DNA of 64,000 nucleotides from Streptomyces sp. YPW6 (GCF_018866325.1 NZ_CP076457.1:2701001-2765000); one strand, 5' to 3'; shown: positions 38,776-49,029, numbered from the stretch's first letter. Notes: generated by a model from the sequence alone, not told the origin. Made by a program: numbers and translations.

Positions 38776-40627
38776 CTTCGGGCCCGCCCGAGTCCGGCGC
38801 CCGGCGGTCCGGGACGGGATCGGCGCGGTCGGCCTGACCGGCGCGGTCCGCCGGGCGGTCGGCGGGGAAGTCGGCCATCAGCCCGCCGGAGCCCTGCTTC
38901 AGGGAGGCCCAGCGGGCCTCCCTGGCCGCTCCCCCGTGCCAGGGGTCACCCGTCTCGTGCCACGGGTCGGTCGGCAGGAAGTCGTACGGTTCGAAGCCGG
39001 GGGCCGCTTCGGGTGCGGGGCCGGGGGCCGGTACGGAGGACGCGGCCGGTGACGCGGCATCGGCCGTCCCCGCCCCGCCGTCCCCGCCCGCCGTCGCGCG
39101 CCATCGGCGCCAGGGTGACCACCGGCGGCGCGGCCGTCCGGGAGCGGCGTCGTCCCCCGCGTCGTCCCCCGCGTCCTCCTCCGCTCCCTGTCCCTGTTCT
39201 CGCTCTTCCGCCTCTCCCGCCCCTCCCGCCCCTTCCTGCCGGACCTCGACCTCCTGCCGGACCTCGGCCGTCGAGGGCTCATCCGCCTCGCCCACGTCCC
39301 TGCGCCAGGCCCAGCCCGGGGTGCGCAGCCGCCACAGGCGCAGCAGCAGGGCGGCCGGTACGCCGATGACGGCCGTCCACACCAGCGCCGCGGGAGCGGT
39401 CAGCCACCACACCGGGCCGAACGCGCTCAGCTCCCCGGTCCCGAGTGGTCCGCCGGCCACCGCCGTGAGCAGCGCCGTCCCCACGCCGCACCCGAGTGCC
39501 GCGAGGCCGGTCACCAGCACCGTCTCGCGCGGGCTCCAGGCCCGGGCCCGGGGCACGTCGGCGGGCGCGGCCCTGCGCGCGGCGAACCAGGCGACCGCCA
39601 GGGCCGCCGCCACCGGAACCGCGAGGGCCGCCCAGTTCGCCGGCGAGCCCGCTCCCTGGTCCGGCACCGCCGCCAGCAGGGGGAAGCGGGGCAGCGCGGG
39701 GGTTCCGTCGAGGCCCAGCGGGGTCGCGGTGGCCCCCGTACCGAGCGAGAAGCCGGGCCCGAGCCCGTACGCCGCGCCCCACAGTGCGGCGTTCGGCACC
39801 AGCGCGGCGGCCAGCAGGAGGACGGCGATGCGCCCCGACCAGTCGCCCGCGAGCCCGAGGAACGCGTCCTGGGCCGCCGCCGCGTTCCGGCCGAGCGCCA
39901 CCGCGACCAGCAGCGCACCGCCTCCGAGCAGCATCGCCAGGCCCGCCGCCGCCGAGCGGAGCGCCGCCTCGGCCCGGCGGCGGAAGAGCGTCCGCGCGAC
40001 GGCCTCCTGGAGGGCCAGGGGTGACCAGGACGGCGCGGGTCCGAGCGGCCGCCCGGTCGCCGTCCACACCCCGGCAGCCGCCGCCCCGGCCACCAGCGGT
40101 GCCACCGGGAACGCCAGCGCGCCGGGGTCCGCGTACAGCGGGCCGCCCCGCGCGTAGGCCGCCGCCCCCGCGACGACCAGCAGATATCCCGCCGTCACCG
40201 CACAGAACGCGCCCGCCCGCGAGGGCCGGCCGCCCGCTCCGCGCGCCCTCGCGCGGCCCTCACGCAGCTCGTCCGGCGCCTCCGCCGCGTCGCGCGCCGC
40301 GCGGTGCGCCAGCCAGACCGGCCCCAGCACGAGCAGCAGCGGAACCACGCCGACGGGCGCGGGGACGCCGCTCAGGGTGTCGGGCCGCACGAGCCCGGCG
40401 CCGTGCGCGAGCAGCCAGACCCCGGCCGCCGCGCGCAGCGCCCCGCCCGGTCCGCTGTCCGGGTACGGGGAGCTGATCCACACCACCATGACCAGCACCG
40501 CCAGCGACCCGAGGCCGAGCCCGGCGGCGACGGCACCCTTCACCAGCGCGGAGAGCAGGGCCAGGGTGCGGTTCTGTCGCACCGTCACCTTCGGGCTGCG
40601 TTGCGTCATTCGGGTCACGCGGCCCAT
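38765..40627 (-). CDS. DUF6350 family polytopic membrane protein
   Basis: 620 residues. About ten membrane helices in residues 20-430 ([27 protein letters not shown] first), with Ala/Gly/Pro-rich loops, then a disordered acidic and basic C-terminal tail (about 440-620) with Glu/Gly repeats. Actinobacterial proteins of this layout are annotated as cell division protein PerM or DUF6350; the name is by resemblance. No clear ribosome-binding site before ATG 40627 or 40609. Divergent from the HTH-sigma gene. Confidence 0.75.
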   Translation of the reverse strand: MGRVTRMTQRSPKVTVRQNRTLALLSALVKGAVAAGLGLGSLAVLVMVVWISSPYPDSGPGGALRAAAGVWLLAHGAGLVRPDTLSGVPAPVGVVPLLLVLGPVWLAHRAARDAAEAPDELREGRARARGAGGRPSRAGAFCAVTAGYLLVVAGAAAYARGGPLYADPGALAFPVAPLVAGAAAAGVWTATGRPLGPAPSWSPLALQEAVARTLFRRRAEAALRSAAAGLAMLLGGGALLVAVALGRNAAAAQDAFLGLAGDWSGRIAVLLLAAALVPNAALWGAAYGLGPGFSLGTGATATPLGLDGTPALPRFPLLAAVPDQGAGSPANWAALAVPVAAALAVAWFAARRAAPADVPRARAWSPRETVLVTGLAALGCGVGTALLTAVAGGPLGTGELSAFGPVWWLTAPAALVWTAVIGVPAALLLRLWRLRTPGWAWRRDVGEADEPSTAEVRQEVEVRQEGAGGAGEAEEREQGQGAEEDAGDDAGDDAAPGRPRRRWSPWRRWRATAGGDGGAGTADAASPAASSVPAPGPAPEAAPGFEPYDFLPTDPWHETGDPWHGGAAREARWASLKQGSGGLMADFPADRPADRAGQADRADPVPDRRAPDSGGPEATP

Positions 40628-40735
40628 GCTGCCAACGACACGCGCTGATGTCGCGTAACGCGCGAACCACCGCTGTGTCGCTCAATATACGTTTATGTAC
40701 TTTTTGAGCCAGCGTGGTGCTGCCGGGGGTCGTCC

Positions 40736-42172
40736 ATGACCCGGAGCACGGCCGACGAGGCCGCCGTGCCGCCGCTGCCCTCCCCCAAGGAGCGCCGCAG
40801 ACTGCGCGAGGCGAAATCGTTGAGTGAGGAGAAGGTGGCGGCCGTGGTCGGCGTCACGCGCGCCACCGTGCGCTCCTGGGAGACGGGGCGCACGAACCCG
40901 CGCGGACGCAGGCGCGCGCTGTACGCCCGGCTCATCGCCCCCGAGGCGGCGGTGAAACCGGCAGCGAAGCCCGTGGGGAAGCTCTCGGGAAGGCCCTCGG
41001 AGCCGAAGGCGGGCCCGGGGGCGGGCCCGGAGCCGGTGGGAAGCCCGAAGGCGGCGGGAAGCCCGACTCCGGAGGAGAGCCCGGCTTCGGAGGAGAGGTC
41101 GGCTTCGGCAGGGAGCACGGCCTCGGAGGAGAAGCCGGAGGCCGAGGGAAGCCCGGCTTCGCAGGAGAGACCGACTTCACAGGGGAGCACAAAGGCGGCG
41201 GCATCGGCAGCGGCGGACCTGCCCGTGGAGCCGCCCCCGCCCGCCACCCCGGCCCCGCCTTCGGGCGCGAGTGCCGGCACGGAGGCGGCCGACGAGCCGG
41301 GCGCCACGGCGCAGGGGCCGGGCGACGCCGGCGACCCGAAGGGCGAACGGGACTTCTCCCCCGCCGAGGCGTTCGACGCGTTGTACGCCGGCACCGCCCC
41401 CGGCCTCGTCCGGCAGACCTATCTGCTGACCGGCCGCCGCTCCCTGGCCCGCGAGTCCGTCGAGCGCGCCTTCGAACTGGCCTGGCACCGCTGGCCCGAG
41501 GTGGCCGTCGACCGGGACCCGGGCGGCTGGGTGCGCGCGGCGGCGTACGAGTACGCGATGTCGCCCTGGCACCGGCTGCGCCGCGCCCACCGGCATCCCG
41601 ACGCCCCGCCCACGGAGCCGGGCAAGCGGGCGCTGTTCGACGCGCTGCTCGACCTGCCGCCGGCCTACCGGCGCACGCTGCTCCTGTACGACGGGGTCGG
41701 TCTGGATCTGCCGGAGACCGCGGCCGAGACGGAGGCCAGCACCCCTGCGGCGGCGGGCCGTCTGCTGACCGCCCGGGCCGCCGTCGCCGAGCGGCTACCG
41801 GACCTGAAGGGCTCCGGCTCGCCCGCGGAGCAGTCGGCGCTGCTGCACGACCGGCTCGGCGGCCTGGCCCGCGCCGAGCACGTACCCGTACCGCGCCCGG
41901 CCCGTGCCGTGCGTACCGGCAGCGAGAGCAAGGCCCGGCTGTGGACCCGGTCCGCGGTCGCGGGCGTCGCCCTGCTCATCGCCGTGACCGGGCTGACCCT
42001 GCACACCGCGCCCACCCACTACGAGCCGCCGATCTCGCCGCCCGAACGGGTCGGGGGCGTACCGCCGCGCGGTGGTCCGCAGAAGCTCACGGCGCAGGAC
42101 CGGAAGCTCCAGAAGTCGCTGAGCGAGCACCTGGCGCACGGCCCGGAACGGCTGGTCCCGGAGCTCAGGTGA
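40736..42172 (+). CDS. XRE HTH fused to a sigma-factor-like module and a C-terminal membrane helix
   Basis: 478 residues. Residues about 15-65 form an XRE helix-turn-helix (LREAKSLSEEKVAAVVGVTRATVRSWETGRTNPRGR). A Ser/Glu/Pro/Ala-repeat linker runs 75-190 (SPASEERSAS type units). Residues 205-290 resemble ECF sigma region 2 (FDALYAGTAPGLVRQTYLLTG, ESVERAFELAWHRWPEV) and 300-350 a weak region 4 (DALLDLPPAYRRTLLLYDGVGLDLPETAAE). A membrane helix lies near 403-420 (SAVAGVALLIAVTGLTLHT) followed by a short external tail. A membrane-tethered regulator is the simplest reading. Confidence 0.8.
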   Translation: MTRSTADEAAVPPLPSPKERRRLREAKSLSEEKVAAVVGVTRATVRSWETGRTNPRGRRRALYARLIAPEAAVKPAAKPVGKLSGRPSEPKAGPGAGPEPVGSPKAAGSPTPEESPASEERSASAGSTASEEKPEAEGSPASQERPTSQGSTKAAASAAADLPVEPPPPATPAPPSGASAGTEAADEPGATAQGPGDAGDPKGERDFSPAEAFDALYAGTAPGLVRQTYLLTGRRSLARESVERAFELAWHRWPEVAVDRDPGGWVRAAAYEYAMSPWHRLRRAHRHPDAPPTEPGKRALFDALLDLPPAYRRTLLLYDGVGLDLPETAAETEASTPAAAGRLLTARAAVAERLPDLKGSGSPAEQSALLHDRLGGLARAEHVPVPRPARAVRTGSESKARLWTRSAVAGVALLIAVTGLTLHTAPTHYEPPISPPERVGGVPPRGGPQKLTAQDRKLQKSLSEHLAHGPERLVPELR

Positions 42173-42197
42173 GCCGGACGGCCGGGTAGGTACAGAA

Positions 42198-42247
42198 ACG
42201 GCGCGGGCCCGCACCCCTGGTCGATCAGGTGTGCGGGCCCGCGCCGT
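42198..42247. terminator. bidirectional terminator downstream of sucD
   Basis: 17-bp perfect stem acggcgcgggcccgcac (42198-42214) with gtgcgggcccgcgccgt (42231-42247), 16-base loop, between converging sucCD and the HTH-sigma gene. Confidence 0.85.
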
Positions 42248-42273
42248 CGCGTGTGCGCCTCGGGCTGCCTGCG

Positions 42274-43158
42274 TCAGGCGCCGAGGATCTCGCGCGCCAG
42301 CTTGGCGGTCTCGGTCGGCGTCTTGCCGACCTTGACGCCGGCGGCCTCCAGGGCCTCCTTCTTCGCCTGGGCGGTGCCCGAGGAGCCGGAGACGATGGCG
42401 CCGGCGTGGCCCATGGTCTTGCCCTCCGGGGCGGTGAAGCCCGCGACGTAGCCGACGACCGGCTTGGTGACGTTCGCCTTGATGAAGTCGGCGGCACGCT
42501 CCTCGGCGTCGCCGCCGATCTCGCCGATCATCACGATCAGGTCGGTGTCGGGGTCGGCCTCGAACGCCGCGAGGGCGTCGATGTGCGTCGTACCGATGAC
42601 CGGGTCGCCACCGATGCCGACGGCGGAGGAGAAGCCGATGTCACGGAGCTCGTACATCATCTGGTAGGTCAGCGTGCCGGACTTGGACACGAGACCGATG
42701 CGGCCGGGCTTGGTGATGTCGCCCGGGATGATGCCGGCGTTGGACTGGCCCGGGGTGATGAGACCGGGGCAGTTCGGGCCGATGATCCGGGTCTTGTTGC
42801 CCTTCTCGTTCGCGTACGCCCAGAACGCGGCGGAGTCGTGAACGGCGATGCCCTCGGTGATCACGACCGCGAGCGGGATCTCGGCGTCGATCGCCTCGAC
42901 GACGGCGGCCTTGGAGAACGCCGGCGGGACGAAGAGGACGGACACGTTCGCGCCGGTCTTCTCCATCGCCTCCTTGACGGAGCCGAAGACCGGTACCTCG
43001 GTGCCGTCGAAGTCGACGGACGTACCGGCCTTGCGCGGGTTGACGCCGCCGACGATGTTGGTGCCGTCACCGAGCATGAGCTTGGTGTGCTTCATGCCCG
43101 TGGCGCCGGTCATCCCCTGGACGATGACCTTGCTGTCCTTGGTGAGGAAGATAGCCAT
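42274..43158 (-). CDS. sucD: succinyl-CoA synthetase alpha subunit
   Basis: 294 residues. With SucC it makes succinyl-CoA to succinate with nucleotide triphosphate formation. CoA-binding [22 protein letters not shown], the phosphorylated His segment [21 protein letters not shown] and [17 protein letters not shown] are present. Starts 21 bases after sucC, as a sucCD operon. Confidence 0.97.
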   Translation of the reverse strand: MAIFLTKDSKVIVQGMTGATGMKHTKLMLGDGTNIVGGVNPRKAGTSVDFDGTEVPVFGSVKEAMEKTGANVSVLFVPPAFSKAAVVEAIDAEIPLAVVITEGIAVHDSAAFWAYANEKGNKTRIIGPNCPGLITPGQSNAGIIPGDITKPGRIGLVSKSGTLTYQMMYELRDIGFSSAVGIGGDPVIGTTHIDALAAFEADPDTDLIVMIGEIGGDAEERAADFIKANVTKPVVGYVAGFTAPEGKTMGHAGAIVSGSSGTAQAKKEALEAAGVKVGKTPTETAKLAREILGA

Positions 43159-43179
43159 GGTGTTGGAGTCCCTCGTCCC

Positions 43180-44361
43180 TTACTTCGCAGCCGCGGCGAG
43201 CTCGGCGGCCTTGTCGGCCGCGCCGTCCATGGTGTCCACGCGCTGCACGAGCGGGTGGTTGGCGTCGGAGAGGATCTTGCGACCCAGCTCCGCGTTGTTG
43301 CCGTCGAGACGCACGACCAGCGGCTTCTCGACCTTCTCTCCCTTGGACTCCAGGAGCGCGAGCGCCTGCACGATGCCGTTGGCAACCTCGTCGCAGGCGG
43401 TGATGCCACCGAAGACGTTGACGAAGACGGACTTGACGTCCGGGTCGCCGAGGATGATCTCCAGGCCGTTCGCCATGACCTCGGCGGAGGCGCCGCCACC
43501 GATGTCGAGGAAGTTGGCGGGCTTCACGCTGCCGTGGTTCTCACCGGCGTACGCGACAACGTCCAGGGTCGACATGACCAGGCCGGCGCCGTTGCCGATG
43601 ATGCCGACCTCGCCGTCGAGCTTGACGTAGTTGAGGTTCTTGGCCTTGGCCGCAGCCTCGAGCGGGTTGGCTGCGTCCTTGTCCTCCAGAGCCTCGTGCT
43701 CCGGCTGGCGGAAGTCGGCGTTCTCGTCGAGCGAGACCTTGCCGTCCAGCGCCAGGATGCGGCCGTCCTTGGTCTTCACCAGCGGGTTGACCTCGACGAG
43801 GAGCGCGTCCTCGGCGACGAAGGTCTTCCACAGGGTGACCAGGGCCTCGGCGACACCCTCGGCCACGTCGGCCGGGAACTTCGCCTGGGCCACGATCTCG
43901 CGGGCCTTGACGATGTCCACGCCGGAGTTGGAGTCGACCGGAACCTTCGCGAGGGCCTCGGGGGTCTTCTCCGCGACCTCCTCGATGTCCATGCCGCCCT
44001 GCACCGAGGCCATGGCCAGGAAGGTGCGGTTGGTGCGGTCGAGAAGGTACGAGACGTAGTACTCCGCCTCGATCTCCGGGGACAGCTCGGCGATCATCAC
44101 CTTGTGGACCGTGTGGCCCTTGATGTCCATGCCGAGGATGTCGGTCGCCCGGGCGACCGCCTCGTCGGCGTCGCCGGCCAGCTTGACGCCGCCGGCCTTG
44201 CCGCGGCCGCCGACCTTCACCTGCGCCTTGACGACCGACTTGCCGCCCAGCTTCTCGGTCGCCTCGCGGGCTGCCTCAGGCGTGTCGATGACTTCACCGG
44301 CCAGCACCGGTACACCGTGCTTGGCGAAGAGGTCCCTCGCCTGGTACTCGAACAGGTCCAC
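43180..44361 (-). CDS. sucC: succinyl-CoA synthetase beta subunit
   Basis: 393 residues with ATP-grasp fold. Begins [19 protein letters not shown], the standard SucC N-terminus, and contains [35 protein letters not shown] and [16 protein letters not shown] for nucleotide, metal and CoA-ligase contacts. GTG 44361 follows AAGGGACGGA. Confidence 0.97.
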   Translation of the reverse strand: MDLFEYQARDLFAKHGVPVLAGEVIDTPEAAREATEKLGGKSVVKAQVKVGGRGKAGGVKLAGDADEAVARATDILGMDIKGHTVHKVMIAELSPEIEAEYYVSYLLDRTNRTFLAMASVQGGMDIEEVAEKTPEALAKVPVDSNSGVDIVKAREIVAQAKFPADVAEGVAEALVTLWKTFVAEDALLVEVNPLVKTKDGRILALDGKVSLDENADFRQPEHEALEDKDAANPLEAAAKAKNLNYVKLDGEVGIIGNGAGLVMSTLDVVAYAGENHGSVKPANFLDIGGGASAEVMANGLEIILGDPDVKSVFVNVFGGITACDEVANGIVQALALLESKGEKVEKPLVVRLDGNNAELGRKILSDANHPLVQRVDTMDGAADKAAELAAAAK

Positions 44362-44816
44362 GCGCGTCCGTCCCTTTTAGTGGTATCGCGGTTCGTTCTT
44401 CTGCGTGGGCGTGCCGCGAAGGGCAACGTGACTGCGCTGTCACTAGGGAGGCATACACGGTGTCCGCGTACGCGGCATGTCCACCCGGCAGGTTATCCCC
44501 GCGCTCCGCGTGACCCTAAATCGCAGATCACACCTGAGCGGTGATAACGGTCACAGAGGGTGGCCCCTCCCGGCCCCCCGGACGGGGCTCGCCGGGGACC
44601 GGAAAGGGCTGTGGGGACACCGGAGCACCCGGCCCGGGTCCCCGGGGGCCGGCTGCTCCGGTGCGGTGAACCGCCTACGGCGCGTGCGCCGTGTGCGCCC
44701 CGCTCATGCGGTTGCGTCCAGCGGGGCGCCCGCCCGTTCGGTCACGCCGTGCGCCCCGCTGGTCGAGCTCACGCCGTGGGCGCGGCGCACGGCCTGGACG
44801 CTCCCCGCTCAGGCGC
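44362..44816. other. intergenic region: sucC promoter side and terminator-like hairpins
   Basis: 455 bases with no gene. The sucC-proximal part is slightly AT-richer. The distal part has the 10-mer gcgccccgct at 44695-44704 and again at 44751-44760 with its complement agcggggcgc at 44720-44729, and gccgtgcgcc (about 44746-44755) with ggcgcacggc (44784-44793). These hairpins follow the secreted-protein gene ending at 44817 and probably terminate it. Confidence 0.45.
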
Positions 44817-45998
44817 TCACTGACCGGGCACGGCGTCCGTCACGAAGGACGGGACGACCGAGTCGAGGCCCTGAGCGCCGGTGACCGCGTTGCCGACGGC
44901 GGGACGGGCGTCCTCGCGGACCGTGTCCGCCAGACCGCCCGCGAACGGCCGGGCCTGCGCTCCGACGCCCTCGGCCAGCGGCTGCACCCGGGTGGTGACT
45001 CCCTGGGCGAACGGCGCGACCGCGTCCCCGGCAAGCCCCTGAGCGAGTGGCCGCACCTCGGACACGACGCTCTCGGCGAACGGCACGGCCGCACCGGTGA
45101 CGCCGTACGCCAGCGGCTGGACCTCGGTCGTGACGCCCTGCACGAAGGGGGCGGCGGCATCGCCGACGACTCCCCCGGCGAACGGGGCGACCTCGCCCAC
45201 AACCCCCTGCGCGAGCGTGCCGACGTCACCGACCGCCTGCCCGGCGACCGGGACGGCGACGCCGACCGCACCTGCGGCGAGCGGCGGCAGCACGGAGTCG
45301 GACGTCTGCTCGACGACGGGCCCGGCCTCGGCCGACGCCCCCTGCACGGCGGCCGGCACCTGGTCCTGCGCGTAGCCGGGGAGCTGCTCGATCGGCCCGA
45401 AGAGGTAGTCGATCCCGTCCGCCGGGACCGCCGGCACCTGCGTGTCGGGGAAGCGGTCCTCCGGGAACTGGGCGTCGGGGACCCGCGTCTCGGGGGTGCG
45501 CGTGTCGGGGGTGCGCGTGTCGGGGGTGCGCGTGTCGGCGAGGTGGCCGGCTCCGGGCACCTGCCGTACGTCACCGAGTTCCGGTGCCTCGCCGGTCTGC
45601 GGGAACTCCGGGGTCTGCGGCGCGCGCACCTGCGACGGGAGACCGTCCCGCACGTCGGCCACCCCAGCGTCCTGGACCGACCTGGTGTCCTGAACCGCAT
45701 CGGTGTCCTGGACCGCATCGGCGGCCCTGTTCCCGGCCTCCGTCAGCGTGTCCTTCGCATCGGCGGCACGCTCCAGGGCCTCGGCGTCGGTGACGGCCGC
45801 CTTGGCCCCCTCGACCACCTCGGCCTCGGTGACGTCCTCGACGGCCTCCGTCGCGTCGGGGGCCTCGGCCGCCAGGTCCGGGGTGGACAGCGGTACGGAC
45901 ACGGGCAGCTCGGCCGCGCTCGCCGCGGCGGTGCCGAGCGCCCACATACCGGTGGCGGTGGCGGCGACGGCTATCGATCGGCGCATGTTCTTGTGCAT
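44817..45998 (-). CDS. secreted protein with 11-residue repeats, unknown
   Basis: 393 residues. Signal peptide about 1-28 (RRSIAVAATATGMWALGTAAASA). Helical acidic region 40-110 with a VQDTxxVQDT repeat, a (P)DTRTP tandem repeat near 155-175, then eight or more units of about 11 residues with pattern P-F/L-A-x-G-V/L-x4-V (for example PFAGGVV, PLAYGVT, PFAESVV, PLAQGLA, PFAQGVT). This gives regularly spaced Pro-aromatic/Leu turns separated by Val/Ala stretches. No catalytic motif and no anchor sequence. The next gene on the strand is another secreted low-complexity protein. Confidence 0.75.
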   Translation of the reverse strand: MHKNMRRSIAVAATATGMWALGTAAASAAELPVSVPLSTPDLAAEAPDATEAVEDVTEAEVVEGAKAAVTDAEALERAADAKDTLTEAGNRAADAVQDTDAVQDTRSVQDAGVADVRDGLPSQVRAPQTPEFPQTGEAPELGDVRQVPGAGHLADTRTPDTRTPDTRTPETRVPDAQFPEDRFPDTQVPAVPADGIDYLFGPIEQLPGYAQDQVPAAVQGASAEAGPVVEQTSDSVLPPLAAGAVGVAVPVAGQAVGDVGTLAQGVVGEVAPFAGGVVGDAAAPFVQGVTTEVQPLAYGVTGAAVPFAESVVSEVRPLAQGLAGDAVAPFAQGVTTRVQPLAEGVGAQARPFAGGLADTVREDARPAVGNAVTGAQGLDSVVPSFVTDAVPGQ

Positions 45999-46106
45999 GG
46001 GTGTGTCAGATCCTTCGACGATGTTCGGCTGTCCGGGGGTTCGTCCGGACGCGGGCAGACCTGTTCCGCCCCCGCGCGGCAGGTCGAGGCGGGGGAACGG
46101 CCTGCC

Positions 46107-47375
46107 CTAGCCGGGGAATTCGAGGATCTCGCCGGATCTGTCGGTGATCGGGGAAGCGGTCGCGGGGAGCCCGGCTCCTCGCACGAGCGCGGCATGCGGG
46201 CCGCCCGGGACGGGGGCCGTCTGCGGGTCGCCGCCGCGCGGGCCCTGGGCGTCGGCCACCGCCGTGCGCGCCAGGTCGCCGCAGGGGGCAAAGGGCGGCC
46301 GGTCCTGCGCGGGGAACGTCGGCGTGGGCGCGGTGAGCTGCGCCTGCCCGGCGCGCGGCGTGCCGGACGAGTCCGGCTCGGCCGATGCGAGGCTCGGTGC
46401 CCCGATTCTCGGGTCCCGGCCGGCCGCACGCTCGGCCGAGCCGTCCGCGCCGGGGCCGCCCGGCCCTGCAGAGCCGTCGGCACCACGCCCGGCGTCCGGA
46501 GCGGACGGCGCCGGAGCACCCGGCGCGGCCGGTGCGTCCGCGTCACCTGTCGGCAGGGGAAGCACGGGAAGCGGAGGCAGTACGGAGAGCAGCGGAGGCA
46601 GCCGCGGCGGGGACGCCACCAAGGGCTGCGCCTCATCGCTGATCCGGTCGACGGCCTCGACAGCGTCGCCTGCTCCCCCGGTCACCGCGTCCCGGGCCTC
46701 TCGGGCGGGTGCGGGTGCAGCGGCGACCCGGGCCACGGAGCCGACGGTCCGGGCGGCCGGTTCGGCGGAGGGCGCAGGAGTCGCCGCCGGGACGCTACCG
46801 AGCGGCGCGGTCCGGTGCGGCGCGGTCCGGTCGGTCGGCGGGGTCCGGTCGGTCGGCGGGGCGACAGCCAGCGCGGCCAACGGATCGGCAGTCGATGCGG
46901 TCACCGCTTCGACAGCCGACGGGGTCACCGGCTCCACGGCCCGGCCCACGACGTGGCCCGCGACGTGTTCCGCGACCGGGGCCGTCACCTCGTCGACGCT
47001 TCGGTCCGCCCGGGACGTCCGGTCGGCCTGGGCCGTCTGGGCCGTCTGGTCGGTCTGGTCGGTCTGGTCGGTCTGGTCCGCAACCGGATCAGTCACCTCG
47101 TCGACACCCTGGCGAACCGGAGACTCACCTGCGGTGCGGGCGAGTTCCCGGGGAACCGCGCCCTCCCGAGTCGCATCCTCGGACACGGACTCCACCACGG
47201 AGGCGGTGAACACTCCCGCGTCCAGACGTTCCTGGGCCTCCGCGCGGCCGCCCGCGAGCAGCCCCAGGGCCAGCAGTCCACCGAGGAAGAGGACCACCCG
47301 TACCGCGCGACGCCCCGTCGTCCCACGCGCCGGGCGCGGATCGACAGCTGAGCGGGCAGCGGCGGTTGCGGTCAC
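46107..47375 (-). CDS. secreted Ala/Pro/Thr-rich protein, unknown
   Basis: 422 residues. Signal or anchor helix about 24-47 (VRVVLFLGGLLALGLLAGGRAEA). The mature part is low-complexity: (D/A)QT repeats at 100-116, PPTDRTPPTDRT, then Pro/Leu-rich LPPLLSVLPPLPVLPLP and Asp/Gly/Ala runs. It ends DRSGEILEFPG. No domain is recognised. Same strand and 108 bases upstream of the 11-residue-repeat protein; both may be part of a surface layer or act together. Confidence 0.65.
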   Translation of the reverse strand: MTATAAARSAVDPRPARGTTGRRAVRVVLFLGGLLALGLLAGGRAEAQERLDAGVFTASVVESVSEDATREGAVPRELARTAGESPVRQGVDEVTDPVADQTDQTDQTDQTAQTAQADRTSRADRSVDEVTAPVAEHVAGHVVGRAVEPVTPSAVEAVTASTADPLAALAVAPPTDRTPPTDRTAPHRTAPLGSVPAATPAPSAEPAARTVGSVARVAAAPAPAREARDAVTGGAGDAVEAVDRISDEAQPLVASPPRLPPLLSVLPPLPVLPLPTGDADAPAAPGAPAPSAPDAGRGADGSAGPGGPGADGSAERAAGRDPRIGAPSLASAEPDSSGTPRAGQAQLTAPTPTFPAQDRPPFAPCGDLARTAVADAQGPRGGDPQTAPVPGGPHAALVRGAGLPATASPITDRSGEILEFPG

Positions 47376-47409
47376 CTCGGATGGGCTCCTGGTACGCGGG
47401 CGGGTAGCT

Positions 47410-47437
47410 GCGGAGGGGGCGGAATGGTCCCCTCCGC
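47410..47437 (-). terminator. hairpin downstream of the VWA gene
   Basis: Stem gcggagggg (47410-47418) with cccctccgc (47429-47437), about 50 bases past the VWA stop. Confidence 0.6.
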
Positions 47438-47490
47438 GAACGACGGTGCCGATGCTTGCACGAGCCCGTGGGGGTCACGCAAGTCCCTGA

Positions 47491-49029
47491 CTACGGTTGG
47501 TACTCCTTGTCCGGTATGGGCAGGGGTCTCCTCTCGATCGCCGCCGCCATGACGTCCGGGAAGAGGTCCGGGGTGCAGGCGAACGCGGGTGCGCCCAGCG
47601 CTCCGAGCGCCGCCGCGTGCTCGTGGTCGTACGCGGGTGCTCCCTCGTCGGAGAGGGCGAGCAGCGTCACGAACTGCACGCCGGAGGCCTTCATCGCGGC
47701 GACCCGCTTGAGCATCTCGTCGCGTATGCCGCCCTCGTAGAGATCGCTGATGAGGACGACGACCGTGTCCGCGGGGCGGGTGATTCTCGACTGGCAGTAG
47801 GCGAGCGCCCGGTTGATGTCGGTGCCGCCGCCGAGCTGCGTGCCGAAGAGGACGTCGACCGGGTCGTCGAGCTGCTCCGTGAGGTCGACGACCGCCGTGT
47901 CGAAGACGACGAGCCGGGTCGCGAGGGTGCGCATGGAGGCGAGCACCGCACCGAAGACCGAGGCGTGGACGACGGACGCGGCCATCGAGCCCGACTGGTC
48001 GACGCACAGAATGATGTCCTTCTTGACGGACCGGGAGGAACGGCCGTAACCGATGAGGCGTTCCGGCACGACCGTTCCCGTCGTCGCCCCGGCCGCCCCG
48101 TTCGCCCCGGCCGCCCGGGTCATCCCTGCCGCCTCTGCCGTCCCGGCTGCCTCGGGTGTCCCGGCCGCCCCTGCCGCCCAGGGCGTTCCAGGCGCTCCTG
48201 CCGTCCCGGCTGCCTCTGCCGTTCCGGCTGTCGTCGCGGAGTCCGGTTCCGGAAGCGTCAGGTAGTTCTTGAGGTTGGCCCGGATGGTGCGGTCCCAGTC
48301 GATGTCCCGGTGGCGCGGCCGGCTGATCCGCGCCGAGCGGTCTAGCGCCCCGGTCAAAGTGGCCCTCGTGCGGCTCTCCAGTCTCCTCTCCAGGTCCTCG
48401 ACGACCTTGCGGACGACGGCACGTGCGGTCTCCTTCGTCGTCTCGGGCATCGCCTTGCCGAGGGACAGCAGGGTGCCCACGAGATGGACGTCCGGCTCGA
48501 CCGCCTCCAGCATCTCCGGTTCCAGGAGCAGGGCCGACAGGTCGAGCCGGTCGATCGCGTCGCGCTGCATCACCTGGACCACGGAGCTGGGGAAGTAGGT
48601 CCGGATGTCGCCGAGCCAGCGGGCGACGGAGGGCGCCGACGCCCCGAGCCCCGCCGAACGGCTGCCGGCGGCACGGCCGTTGGGCTTCTTCCCGGCGCCC
48701 ACGCCGTACAGCGCGTTCAACGCACGGTCCATCGCCGCGTCCTGGCCGGTGAGGGCGTATCCCGTGCTGTCGGCGCTGTCGGCCCCCAGCACCATCCGCC
48801 AGCGCCGCAGCCGTTCAGCTTCGGGCGGGGTCCGCGAGGGCGTGGCCGTCCGTACCGCCGACCGTGCCGTGGTCTCCCCCGGCGTCCGCCCCATCGCGTC
48901 CGTCCTCATCGTCATGTCCGTCGCCGTTTTCGTCGTGTCCGTCGCCGTTTTCGTCGTGTCCGTCGCCGTCTTCGTCGTGTCCGTCGTCGCCTCGTCCGTC
49001 GTGTTCGTCGTCGCCTCGTCCGTCGTCAT
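47491..49029 (-). CDS. VWA-domain protein of a MoxR-VWA system
   Basis: 512 residues. Starts with a Thr-rich N-terminus of seven-residue units (DTTKTAT) encoded by a 21-base tandem repeat. A helical domain (about 50-230; RWLGDIRTYFPSSVVQVMQRDAIDR) is typical of proteins paired with MoxR ATPases. An Ala/Gly/Thr linker follows, then a von Willebrand A domain with MIDAS DQSGSM at about 341-346 and GGGTDINRAL. Likely a metal-dependent partner recruited by the AAA protein. ATGA overlap with the DUF5682 gene shows coupling. Confidence 0.88.
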   Translation of the reverse strand: MTTDEATTNTTDEATTDTTKTATDTTKTATDTTKTATDMTMRTDAMGRTPGETTARSAVRTATPSRTPPEAERLRRWRMVLGADSADSTGYALTGQDAAMDRALNALYGVGAGKKPNGRAAGSRSAGLGASAPSVARWLGDIRTYFPSSVVQVMQRDAIDRLDLSALLLEPEMLEAVEPDVHLVGTLLSLGKAMPETTKETARAVVRKVVEDLERRLESRTRATLTGALDRSARISRPRHRDIDWDRTIRANLKNYLTLPEPDSATTAGTAEAAGTAGAPGTPWAAGAAGTPEAAGTAEAAGMTRAAGANGAAGATTGTVVPERLIGYGRSSRSVKKDIILCVDQSGSMAASVVHASVFGAVLASMRTLATRLVVFDTAVVDLTEQLDDPVDVLFGTQLGGGTDINRALAYCQSRITRPADTVVVLISDLYEGGIRDEMLKRVAAMKASGVQFVTLLALSDEGAPAYDHEHAAALGALGAPAFACTPDLFPDVMAAAIERRPLPIPDKEYQP

